A DNA stretch of 64,000 nt from Istiophorus platypterus (taxonomy: Eukaryota > Chordata > Actinopteri > Istiophoriformes > Istiophoridae), in contig CM029124.1 in the NCBI GenBank assembly GCA_016859345.1, positions 17,271,480 to 17,335,479 of the forward strand, given 5' to 3'. Position numbers and translations under genes: made by a program. How positions within the stretch are numbered: the first letter of the stretch is position 1; each line of letters starts with the position of its first letter. Shown here piece after piece: positions 37,694 through 49,266 of the stretch. Below the pieces are notes generated by a model. It was given only the letters and a program-made list of their open reading frames with translations, had not been told where the DNA came from and did no database searches.

Positions 37694-37700
37694 TATATAT
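37371..37700. repeat. Composite microsatellite: (TA)n, (CATA)n, (TA)n, (CA)n
   Basis: About 330 bp of pure low-complexity sequence. A (TA) run opens it, then CATA and ACATA blocks alternate with further TA runs, and it ends in a (CA)n run of about 50 bp and a short TA/T tail. The long Tyr-Ile-rich and Val-Cys-rich frames on both strands here are artefacts. This is the largest simple repeat in the window. Confidence 0.97.
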
Positions 37701-40700
37701 TTTTTTTTCTCATTCATAAGAATAATGGACAGCTTGAAAATACTGATCTAGTATATTCATAACTGCCTTCGTACTACTTATCTGCACTAAAAACTAGAGT
37801 CAGATTTGAGGAGCAGGGCCTGATGTTAGATGTATTACAAACACACTCTTCATGCTGTCGTTCCCAGGGCCATAAAGGAATGCCAGGTTAGGTTACCACA
37901 GCTCATGTGACACCGTTGTTGGAAACCTGGAGCCCGACAGCTGCGGACAACTCGGTGCCAAACCCCAGCCGTGCTGAGCTCCCTGGGACAATAGTGACGG
38001 CCCTGTACCTCACATTTAAAGATGTTATTTTAACTTCTCTGTCTTGTTGTTGCAGGATACTCTGTCTGAGGGAGCGGAGTCATTCTGTCCTACAGACACC
38101 TTAAAGTACACCGTCTGCATTCTTTACATGGATGGGGAACTGTTTAATTTTTAGAGCAATGCCAGGTAGGTTAGAAACACTTTATTTGAATATTCCAATT
38201 CTGGTTTGCCTATACTGAGCTATAAAAGAAAAGTTTTTTTCTGCTGTAACTAATGAACTTGAGTCCATTTTAAATCCTGAATCCAACCCTAAAATGATCC
38301 ACAGACAAAAGTTAAAGTTTCACTTTAAATTCTGTAGAAGTTTTAGTGAAAATTGTTTTGAGGTTATAGGATATGGAGTATCAAAAAAGGATTATCAAAA
38401 TTAGGTATGACAAGCTGCCCTGTTTGGTTTCAGGGTGTCGTTTGTAGTCTGTATACCTTAGCAAAAATGACTGGTATTTGCTCACAGCAAAGGAAAACTA
38501 CAGATCAAAATGGAAATGCATGCATGCTTTTCTCTGCCTTGAACTAAGCTGTGCTGATATTATATTGAAAAAAAAAACTGGCTCACTACCTGCAGACATA
38601 CAGGTGATCTGCAAAAGCACGCCAGGACATCATCAAACTACGAGTATAAACAACATCTTTCAAGATACCAGTCCCATCATTTGGAAACACGGTTGGCGTT
38701 GTCCCCATACCACAGATTGTGATCACAGCTGATTACAGAAAGGTATTCTGTCTGATGGAAATCCAACATTTGTGTCTTCTACTACTCTATCTAGGTCTCA
38801 AAACATTATTTCATTTCTGGGTGTGAGGTGCCCTAATAATCACAGATAAACACAAACCTCCTCTTACAGCTTCCTCTCCCTCCCTCAATATCACACTCAT
38901 TTTTCACCTTTGACTGCTCATCCAGTCTCTCATTACAAAGAAGCACTCTGTCAATGTGGCTATTATCGCCTCGTCTCCTAGGTTAGATTACCTTTGGCAC
39001 CCAAGCTTTACTATTACTGCCACAAGAAAGAGAGGGAGCAAGGGAGAGTGTGAGTAGACAGTATGGTGTAGGAGACTATCAGTTCTTTTTCTTTCAGCAA
39101 AACCGATCTGAAGGGTATGTATGTCTATGTGTTGGAGTACACTAAAATGTATTTTTGTGCATTAGTGCGTTTCTTGCTCGCAGAGTAATCTTAGAGTCAT
39201 GTAAATGCAGCATCAGGCCGAAATTTAAATAAAAATTGCTACGTCTCATTCATGTGTTTCACTTCATAAATATCTTTAAGTTAATTTTTGTATAAAATCA
39301 AACACATTTCCATTGGTTCTTTGGGTTCATGGTGGGAATCAAAGAATTTCTGAACAACTTGAAACATTATTAACAAGAAAAACATGACATGTGGTTAATT
39401 TCTCCCTGTAATGTATTCTGACATCAAAGAGCTCTCATAGCAGGGGTTTACCAGGGCAGTACATCTCTGGTACAAAGGTAGTCAACATGTAACTCACCAC
39501 AAGGAAGCATTTCCTATCAATAAGCTTACCGCCTATCTCAGTGGGTGAGGGGCAAATCAGTTGCTAGAGAAGATGAAATGAAATATACTTTTTCCAAGTA
39601 TGAACCTGCTGCTTACTACTAAGGGCTCCCCCCTTTGCCTAGATCAAGAGTCGGAACCTGATGTGAATTATTGATTAGAAACATCAGATTTTTACTTAAA
39701 ATTAATGGAAACCTACAAATTACATCACTACTCACAGAATCCTTCATGATTCGAATGTGTTTTTAGCATTATATTAATGATACGAAACTTTATCAGTCAG
39801 ATGAATCTTTTTGCTCCTTAACAAAATACAGCCAGCTCTGCTCAGATGAGGGACTACATAGAATCAATAGAACACACAGAAATTTTCATCCAGACATAAT
39901 TAAATGTCGGCTCCTGAATAAATTGCCCTCTTTGCCGCTAATAAGGGACAGACTAACATTGAGAAAACACAGCTAGAAAACACAACCCTCAGAGCGGATC
40001 TTGGCCATTTTCATCATAAATTACTTCCCTGCACAAAGTTCATCTTTGAGTCACCCAAGAGAGCCTAGTGCATGATGGAAAAGGATGGCTTTTCTAAGAA
40101 CAACCTGACTAGAGGTGAGAGTTGGAACAGAAGCACTTTGTTCAATGCATGCACTGCTCTAAAAGCAACAACAGTAGACAGGACTAGACAAATGCATGTA
40201 ATTATTGAGCAATCTGAATAGCAAGCCTTGTGGCTGGTTCGGGAGAGAAAGCAAGTATGGCTGTTGCGGCAGACTCTTGGATCTATAGGCCAAACTCTCT
40301 GGCAAGTCCGTAATTGCGGAAATGAAGAAAGATGAAACCATTCAATGAAAGGCCACTGCTTTGGATTAAAATGCATGAACAGCTGTTGCTATTATGCATG
40401 GTTCTTTGAGCTTGCTGGTGCAAGAGGCTTCTTCAGCAGAGCCTACAGCCTTGTACAATACATTAAAATTTTCAAAGCAGCACACTAAGCATGGCAAAAC
40501 CACAGAGAGCTATGGGATTTAAAGGTCATCATTGTCTTATATTATTGTATTTCTTTAGCACTAAACTTATTTACCTGTGAAAATAGAGGCAGTGGATTTT
40601 TTAATTTCTTGTTCAAGTGCAGCAAATAAAGTACAATGGACAATAGGACTGAGAACACCATGGTTTAAATAAGGAACAGGGACTTCAGCCATTTTAATAA

Positions 40701-42384
40701 AACTTCTATGACTGTTGAACCTGGGGGCAAAAACATTTGGGCAATAGTAAAACCAAATAGTAATTTTAAAGAAATGCTATTTGCTCTTCACTGGTGGCAT
40801 TAAAACCATGTATAGAGTAGCCTACAAGATAAATATCTAAGCATATACTCTAGTTACTTCTGTCCCCCCTGACTTACTCTTACCACAAAGTATGTATAAC
40901 ATGCAATGTCTAGCAATGTTTTATGCATTGCAGAAACAATAGGATAGAAGAAGCTAAAGCTAACATAGTAATAAATTACAGGCTTATACAGGGGCTTTTA
41001 CATAGCATATGTAGTAAAAATAGATCATAATTTATTTTCATAATTACCAAAACAAATAATTATGTTTGCCAATGTCAATAAAGGATTGTCATACTATTAA
41101 GTATGTTCTTGCTGAATTGTTCATGTTTGGAAAGTATTTGGAAGTATCCAATGTCAGGTAAGTTATTGATAACTACTGCTACAGAGGCATTTTTCAAATC
41201 AGAGGAAAATTTGCATTATACACTTGACCCCTTATTTGCTTTATTTAATTTTGCATCCAATTTTTCTTCTATTACTTCTTACTGTCTAATTTTCCAAAAC
41301 AAGCCATAGATGGACAATGGGTCAGTTGGTTACCTTTAATAAATATCTAAATTGATGAGAAACCCCAATATACCTGTCTCTGATATGAGCTAATGCCAGA
41401 TCAATATAAACTGGAGAGGAGAGCGATTTGGTCTCTCATCTCTGTGAAGTTAAATAAATCATCAATATCAGTGTCATCCATTTTTAAGATTTAAGAAAGA
41501 CACATACACATAGTACATTTACAGCACATTCTATACCACTGGGTAGCAGACAATAAATCCATTTATGTAATGACAGTTACAAGAAATTAAAGGCATGCTA
41601 AAAAGTACTAAAGATATTCAGTGTGACCACCAATGACAATAGAATATGCAATATACATCTTAGGCAGCAGACTAGTGTGTTCCCTGAATGACATTTCACA
41701 TTTATTTAGTTGTTCCATGCAGCTTTAGCCTTAAATATACTTTATTGGCATAGCCAGCAGGGAAAGAAACTTGATTTAAAGATGTGCAAAAGTTAAATGA
41801 ATGTAGGTCTTTCTTATAAACGTCATTGTGATGTCTGCCTGAAAAAGTTTGAAATAATTAAAGTTAAGCTTAAAAATCAATACAATCATAGGTAAGTTTT
41901 TTTCCTTTCTTTCAAAAGGAGATTACCAGTATTCTCCAGATGAATATCCATTTTCCATTATGGTGAAACTGTAAACAAGATGATTAAAATGAGTGAAAAT
42001 TGAATAAAATCAGTGAAAACTGCTGGTGGGTACAAAATGATTATTTATCTTATGATCCTACAGTACAGGTATTTTGTGAGTGATTTGATTTTATTATATC
42101 CACATATTTGTATGTTGACTTCAGAGGTATAGAAGTCTAAGATGACTATATTAAAGTTTAAATTCAAAATGTGTTATCAACTGTTACTCAGCAATTATAC
42201 TGATTGCTTTTGCATCAAAAACAAAAACATAATTATGGAGATTCCCTTAACTGTAGCCTATAATTCAGGGTAATCAAAACACTTGTAAAAAAAAAAAAAA
42301 AGAAGAAAAAAAAAAAGAAAATTAAAATAAAAAGCCCCTTTGTGCCTTGCTGCTGTGAAAATCATTACCCTTCTGTTACTATAA
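37701..42384. other. Non-coding AT-rich DNA
   Basis: Unique sequence. A somewhat GC-richer patch at 37890-38100 has a 65-codon frame without a domain. An A-rich tract lies at 42286-42330. No gene was recognised. Confidence 0.55.
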
Positions 42385-42640
42385 GTAAGCAAACAAAAAG
42401 AAACAGGCCACTGGGGCCAGAGCCTGCAATAGCCAGCATGAAATCCTCTACAGTGATTTATCTGACAGGGCCCTGACAACTTTCTTGCAGAATCCCAAAG
42501 TGTGCTATCTATTAATTGAGCCTGTGTCAGCACAGGGGAGATTAAGCATCCGCAGCTGCCCACTGAAACGTCTTCCCAAAGCCCAGCTGTGAGACACAAA
42601 TCAAAGGCCCTAGCACTGAGACGAACCGGCACAACACAGA
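42385..42640. other. Candidate conserved non-coding block
   Basis: About 250 bp of complex, GC-richer sequence after a long A-rich tract, with CTATTAATTGAG and CATCCGCAGCTGCCC (E-box) words. A minus frame of 124 codons crosses it but has no domain and runs into Phe-rich translation of the poly-A tract, so it is not called as coding. Confidence 0.25.
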
Positions 42641-43364
42641 GCCCACCTCCATACAGACAGAAAGCTCAGCACTAATGTCCAGACATGATTAACTGCTCGG
42701 TAAATATCTCTAGTATTATGCCATATCATGACTGTTAACTAAATCTGATAAATTTTGACACTTTAGTGATGATTCAGATCAATTCTATTGAGCAGGATGA
42801 TATGAGAAAATATTTGCTTTGCGATATTGATCAACAACCACCACAATTGCAGTGGTGCAGCTATGTTTGCCTATGATTCAGACAACTCATCAGGTCTTGG
42901 CAAACTATTCATAGACTTGACTTATAAGCATGCCTATGATTTGCCTCTTGACTTTCCGTCCTTCATAAATGATCTTGCAGTGCTTTTATCCCCAGGCTCC
43001 GTTGCAGTAAAAAGCTTCCAGTAGACCTCTGGGCTTGCTCTCAGCTACCCACTTTCTCAGCTAAAGGCCTGTCGTCCTCCCACTGCCTCTACTTGTAAAA
43101 GCCCTGTGTGGTCTCAGTGCTTAACTACTGGCCATGGCCTGGCTCCACCATGTGAGGCTCCTTGCTGCAGAGCCAAGGATTAACAGAAATGGGGCTTTTA
43201 TAATTATACCATCATGATTCCAGGCCTTTCCTGCTGGTCCTTTTAATTAAGTAGATAATTTTTCTCTGGGGAGGACCAGCTTTAACATACTTACCGGCTA
43301 TTTCAATAGCAGACTTTTCTCACAACTATGGCAAAGATCTTCATAAACCCTATTAATTGTTATG

Positions 43365-43390
43365 TATGAATGAATGAATGAATGAATAGA
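43365..43390 (+). repeat. (ATGA)n tetranucleotide microsatellite
   Basis: About six ATGA units, decaying into ATAGATAAATAAA on the right. Confidence 0.92.
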
Positions 43391-44450
43391 TAAATAAAAA
43401 ATCTTAGTTGTGAGTATGCCAGTGCTGCATGTGATAACTACCAACATTAATCAGTGGGGGTATGTTAATGTGACCACTGAAGCATTTTCTTTGTCTCCCC
43501 CTGCCTCAGCGAAGAATGTAAAGGCTGCCCTATCTCTGAAAGATGGATCTTGGAGGGTAATAGGGTCTTCTGTCACTCACACCTTTCTGAGTGACAGTGA
43601 CAAGCCTAATAACAAGGGAGATGTCTGGTCAACCTCCCATTCAACCACTTTACTGAGGGACCTATCCCTGCTATCCAGTTGGCAGTCACTTAACCATGCA
43701 GCACCCACCTTGCTCTGAAGAGGTTTTGTAATTCAGATGGAACACTATAATGGTCTCTACAGTGACAGCATTCAGATAGCTGCTTGTTCACAGATTGGTG
43801 TACCGCCCATTAATTTTAAAGAGAAAAGCCTAAATAATGAAATGCGTACCAATCTGTGTCAATACTTTATGTTTTTTGTATTACAAAAGACTTTTCCCTA
43901 CATTTAAACACAACACACTTTATCGGATAAATACTATCATACACCACCTTATGTATCACAAACCGACAGAGCTGGGTAGCAGATATTGCGGCTATGATGG
44001 AAGCCATTGACCTTCCCAGAATGATATGTGGACTTACAATACAGTGCACTGTCACCTCTGAGAATATTAGTTATCAATTCTGAGTTTAAATCTTTCAGGT
44101 TAGCATATATGTCATCTAAGCAGTAGAGCAGCATTGATGGATGTAAAAAGAGTTGCAGGCTACATTCTTTGTTTGGAGCTAATCTGATAATTTCCTTGCA
44201 GCCTCTTAAGCAGGTTATGATCCATTTTTCACGTCTTATACTAAAACAGGATATATTAAATCCATTTATAGCATAATTGCTGATGCCATTAAAGAAGAGC
44301 TTAAGATATTATTAAAATCTGATTATATTGCATACCAAGACCGACTGTACCTTAAAAATAAGACACATGCAAGGGACAGAAAAAAGGAAACTGAAAACAC
44401 TGTTGAGCTGACTTACCTCTGTGTGGATATCAACACATGGTTGCCGTGCA

Positions 44451-44466
44451 TTTTTTTTTTTTTTTT
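44451..44466 (+). repeat. Poly-T tract (T16)
   Basis: A homopolymer T run in unique non-coding DNA. Confidence 0.9.
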
Positions 44467-45730
44467 TGGACAAAACTGCAAAATTCTATAAGCCATACAA
44501 TATATTTGGTCGGGAAGTTGTCAGAGTGAAGTGGATTTTGGTCACAATACCTATGGTCAGTGTAGTGTGAGGTCATTGTAGGTTTGGTCTGGTGGACACA
44601 AAAGATGGGTTTGGCGCTATTTCATTTTGGCATTGAAATTCGGTCTGTATCCAAATGTACTGTTTGGATAACGATCAACTCATGATCACCTCTGTGCATT
44701 ACCATCTGATATTTTGCATCTGCTGCTGTGGCAATGTGACCCCAAGTCCAGATTGGGCTTGGTCATGCTTTACTAAAACTTGGGTGAGCAAATCTTTTTT
44801 GACAAGAGGCAAAAACAGTCATTATTTATCTTTTCCAACATATTGCGAGCTAGTGGGAGAGAATAATGCAGGATTGCATATGTATACAGAAGCTGAGATG
44901 AGAGCAAACTTCAAAATGAGTCTTGATATTTTCACTTCTTGCATGATATTTTCTATACAAAGACACATGCTGCGCATGACTGAATACACTTGTCAGGGAT
45001 ATTAATGCACTATAAGCCAGACAACTCTAGAAGTGATCCAGCAGACTGTATTATATGAAAGACTTTAACTTTACATTAACACCAATGTTTTCTTTCGCAT
45101 GCAATATGCACACACTTATGATATGCCATACATACTATATGTGAAACAAAACAAAGATGTGAAACTGCTAACCATCTCTGTTTGCAAAGCATCGATTTTG
45201 AAACAGACAATGACAATGTTCCCTGATGTATTACAATACTTGGAATCTTAATTCAGTTTCCTTAGAATGAATACCATTTGTAGTTTTCTGTAACATAGTG
45301 CATGTCGCCTCTTATAGCAAAGGCAACAGTGTATGATCTAGGCAAATACTGTTACAACTGGCGATTTATTCAGTAGAGAAAAGGGCAAACACAAAGCTGG
45401 CCAGCACATAGACCTGGCACAGCCTCGGAAAACACCAATCACACTGGAAGTATCAGTGCAGCTCACTGACAGAGACCAGAGGTTTGTCTCTTTTCTCTAA
45501 CTCTCACTGGGGATGCTAAGCAGAGAGTGTAGCTACATTTCTTCACATACAATATTTTATTCAATTTAATCAGTTTATATTTTAAACTAAAGAGAGTTTA
45601 ACTCCAGACCTCTCATGAAATAGCGCTGTATTCTGGGCTGAAAGGCCATTTACTATTTACAATATGGATTTAATTCTTACAATGGCCCATATGAAAGAAA
45701 ATGAAACTAACTTCAATAGTTGGGAATAAG

Positions 45731-45748
45731 TTTTTTTTTTTTTTTTTA
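45731..45748 (+). repeat. Poly-T tract (T18)
   Basis: A homopolymer T run, the longest T run noted. Confidence 0.9.
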
Positions 45749-46466
45749 CTCAAGTGTATAATTAGACAAAAAAAATTACTTGACATGAGTATGCAAAAAT
45801 ATGTTGTGAATGCAGCGATGGGGAGTGTTTATACAAATTGGGCAGAATGAGATGAGTGTCCTGCTTTTGAGGGGAAAAACAGGATGTAATTTGATTTTTC
45901 ATAACTGATGCCGAGCATTACAACATCACTCAATATTTTTATCCCATATCTCCTTTAACAACACTATAGGTGCACCTGAGCTACATAAAACCGCCGATCA
46001 CTGAATCACCAAAATCTGTTGGTCACTCCCAAATAAGCTTGTATTATGAGACTCTGCAACTACCTGCACATGAGCTCAACAGCTCAAAAACTGGGCCTTG
46101 AGTCAAACACAGAGGGCGTTTGGCCAACTTCACACCAATTACAGGGCAACACATCTTTGAGATATCTCACAATAGGCCATATGAAGTACAAAATGAACAA
46201 AACTCTGAGCAGAGAAATGATAGTTTGTTAACAAATAATTCCTAGATGGGCACTGATTCAGATAACCTTTGATCCTCTGCAAGGACACTGAAGGTGGAAC
46301 TGCTTGCACTATTCAACACATTAGGGGCTGTCTTGTGTCACTGGATCAACATGGCAGATATGTTAGCTGTAGATTTAATTAATCAGTTTGAATGAGAACC
46401 CAACAATAGCACTTTGCAGTAGCACCAGAATGCTGATAATAAGCTTCTCTGCTGTGATGTTAGGAC

Positions 46467-47402
46467 ATGCCTTCTGGTAATCACAACCAGTTCTCGCTAA
46501 TGTGCATACCAAAGCAAGACACTTCGGCTGGCTTTAGACCATCAATTAGGCAGAAGATAAACCTCAGATTAAAACAGTTATGGCTTAAAATCGGCACACT
46601 TTACGTTACTGGGAGAAATTTGCAACACTGCATACAGTGTAATTTCAAAATATTTACTCTGTAATCAATCTGGAGTGGTAGTTTCAGCCTGTGCCATACA
46701 CTGCACACTAATCCAAATAGGGCCCAGTGGATGAATGCCAAGGTGTACACCACTATTGAAAGAAAGGCACACAAAGGAATGACTTTTGTTTGCAAAAAAC
46801 TTATCGTGCTGTGGGGCTGCTGTGCTTGCTGTGGTGCTGGAGGCATTGAATCTATGAAAGGAATGATGAAACCAGAAGATTACCAAGGCATTTCGGAGCA
46901 AAATGTGTTTCCTGGTGTCAGAAAACCACGTTTGAGGCGAAGGTCTTAGATCTTTCAGCAGGACAACTCAAAGAACACATCCAACAGCAGAAAAGAATGG
47001 TTGAAAAGGAAAAGATGGACTGTTTTAAACTGGCCAACAATGACTACTGACCTAAATCCCACTGAAAACCTTTGGGGAGAGCTGAAATCTGCCACTGCAA
47101 AACGGCCTCCTGCAAAATTAAAGAGCTTGAACACATAGCGATGGAAAAGCTGCAGAAAATTACAGCAGACAGGTGCAAGAAGCTCATAGATGGCTACGAG
47201 AAATGTTTAGAGGCTGCCATTGTTGCCAAAGGTTCTGCAGCCAAATATTAGCGAAGAGTGCAAATAAATTTGTCTAGGAAACATTTTGTGATTGTATTTT
47301 TTCACTCCTATATATTGTATATTATTTTAGCATTTTTTTCTTAAGATATTCTAAATTCTGTACTGAAAATTCAAGGGTGTCAATAATTGAAACCAGGACT
47401 GT
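46467..47402 (+). pseudogene. Decayed, 5'-truncated Tc1-family (Tc1/mariner) transposon with transposase relic
   Basis: The plus strand holds a broken Tc1-type transposase. Recognisable blocks, in order, are a VLWGC segment near 46810, FQQDN at 46953-46967, LNPTENLWGEL around 47052-47084, and a C-terminal stretch ending AAKY before the stop at 47249-47251. The second catalytic Asp is at 46962 and the Glu at 47064, with 33 residues between them instead of the usual 34, because one codon is missing after QQDN. The first catalytic Asp appears to be replaced, around 46692, though that alignment is tentative. In-frame stops lie at 46662-46664 and 46947-46949, and the frame shifts near 47118-47125. 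From 46467 to 46949 one frame is open except for a single stop, consistent with a coding relic. A GGTGTCAATAATT motif resembling a Tc1-type terminal inverted repeat lies at 47376-47388, but no matching left repeat was seen upstream. The element is dead. Confidence 0.88.
47370..47402 (+). repeat. Probable right terminal inverted repeat end of the Tc1-like relic
   Basis: About 120 bp after the transposase stop, the sequence reads AAGGGTGTCAATAATT and then a CCAGGACTG end, which resembles the outer ends of fish Tc1-like elements (a CAGT/ACTG terminus). A search by eye for the reverse complement upstream to about 45.7 kb found nothing, so the left end seems lost. The expected TA target site beside the terminus is not clear, probably through mutation. 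Confidence 0.55.
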
Positions 47403-49152
47403 GTCTGTAAGAAAAGGATAGAAAAAAAAGTAAAAATGTGCCCAAAGAAATGTTCAAAAATAACATGAAATTATCCATCAGCTCTGTCTGATATTTCTTT
47501 TGAATTTCAGTATTTTTTCTACCTTTCTTTCATCAACAATAAATTAGGCCCTGGCAGGTATTATTACTATTTATTAATTGTGTCTTTTGGAGTTGGATTT
47601 AAATAAAGAACTTTTTATACAGATACACCCGAATTTTGTTTCTAAGTTAAAAAACTATTCGTATTAATTACATTATTGATGCTTGTGGTCAGGTTATTAC
47701 ACTGTTGTACAACTAGGACAGATGCCATTTGGGAAAAATGCCAATATTCAGTCAAACTTCCTATAGGGATAAAAGAGTGCAAGTCTATATTTCCTTTATA
47801 TTTTTAAGTAGGGTCCATATTAAGTTTTCTTGGTAAAAAATGCATAAAAACTGTGCAATTAACTTGATTTGAAATAAGGGTAATGAGGAACACTGAGACA
47901 AAACTATCAATTTTAATAATCATGTGCTTTATATTTCACTGCAATTCCAAGGCTTTGTAGCACTGCCTTATGAAAACTTGTTTTCTCTCTTTGACTCTTA
48001 AACTATCCAGACAATCAGCTGCCACATATCAGAAGACTAAAGATACAATATAAAGTTTGACACTGCTCTACGTATTTTAACAACTGTATTATAGAGTATA
48101 AAGTATATACACGGATATATGTACAGTATCAATTTAGTATTGAAACCCATATCAAACAAAATGACAACTACATTTCTAATTTGATTCCTTTATACTTTTG
48201 ACACTAGATCCAATTGATCCTTTATCACAACTTGCAATTTTTTAAATTTGTTTTCAGCTCCTACTCTCAGCAATCTGTAGCTTACCGTGTTGTGTTTCCA
48301 CAAATGTTAAGATTCCATGTGTTATCCACCATGTTAATGTTCACATATTGCTACTGCGAAGATGCTCTTGTATTTTAATATATTGATAAAATATAGTGTA
48401 GAATTATAGTAACTGTTTATGAATACTGCTTTTGTATATCAAGAAAAGTCGTATTGTTAGGTCACTGCCAACAAAACTTTTTTTGAAAGAAAATCTGGAC
48501 AAGTTACAACAAAATTATTATTTTGGAGACTAAGGCAAAACAGAAAAGAACAAATGTAACCAGTCAACAGTGAGGTGCGGTGACAATTTAACTTAATTTG
48601 TGGTGGCTTCAAATGTTTGTCTAGTGGCCAAGTGTATGGAATTCCCATGTTAGTGAAGGATGAGAAACATACTGGGACTCTAGTCAGGGATTGTGCTGAA
48701 TTTAAGACAGAGACGGCCAGGAAAGCTAGGCATATCCTCTCTGTCCAATCTGCAATGCAAATCAATCAACAGTGTGTGGCTAGTGCGGCAGCACTGCAGA
48801 AGAGCCTGACTGTGAGCAGTTAGTGATTAAATAATCTCTTTTTCCCCGTGTAGCCATTCTTCTCTGTCAGGTGCCATGGCCATCTCATCGTTATAGGTCT
48901 AATTAGACAGGAATCCCTGGAGCAGGCTTTACGATGAAAGACAGGATCACCCACATACCATCATCTCAATCAGTTGTATATACTGGTTGCATTTTAGTCA
49001 GTTTCCTGCTACAACATTTGGTACAGATAGTGATACAATGACAATTATCATAGAGGGTCTATACGTTCATCACATTCGGTATCACTGTAATGAAGCAAGG
49101 TGTCGTGTATTTACTGGCGCACATTTTGGACAATCCCACAATGTTGCAGTGG
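47403..49152. other. Non-coding AT-rich DNA
   Basis: Unique sequence following the transposon relic. Nothing recognised. Confidence 0.55.
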
Positions 49153-49192
49153 CATATACATATTCATATACATATGAATATACATATACATG
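49153..49192. repeat. CATATA-rich palindrome
   Basis: A near-symmetrical block centred on ATATTCATAT-AC-ATATGAATAT with 10-bp perfect arms. It is probably a decayed part of the TA microsatellite that follows. Confidence 0.7.
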
Positions 49193-49220
49193 AAATGTGT
49201 CTTAGTAACAGTGTCACTAG

Positions 49221-49221
<1 letters not shown>

Positions 49222-49262
<41 letters not shown>
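49222..49262. repeat. (TA)n microsatellite
   Basis: A TA run of about 40 bp. About 25 bp upstream is a related CATATA-rich palindromic block (49153-49192). Confidence 0.95.

Positions 49263-49266
<4 letters not shown>

Larger units (their letters stand above)
42641..46466. other. Non-coding AT-rich DNA
   Basis: Unique sequence with the ATGA tract at 43365 and poly-T runs at 44451 and 45731. Frames of 102-116 codons at 43410 and 44655 have no domain. No left end of the Tc1-like element was found here. Confidence 0.55.

Noticed and set aside
37262..37762. Frames of 119-166 codons on both strands
   Set aside because: They are Tyr-Ile and Val-Cys translations of the composite microsatellite.
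42258..42632. 124-codon minus frame
   Set aside because: No recognisable domain; the C-terminal part is a Phe-rich translation of an A-rich tract.
44655..45005. 116-codon plus frame
   Set aside because: No domain or splice support; a frame of this length is expected occasionally by chance in 64 kb.
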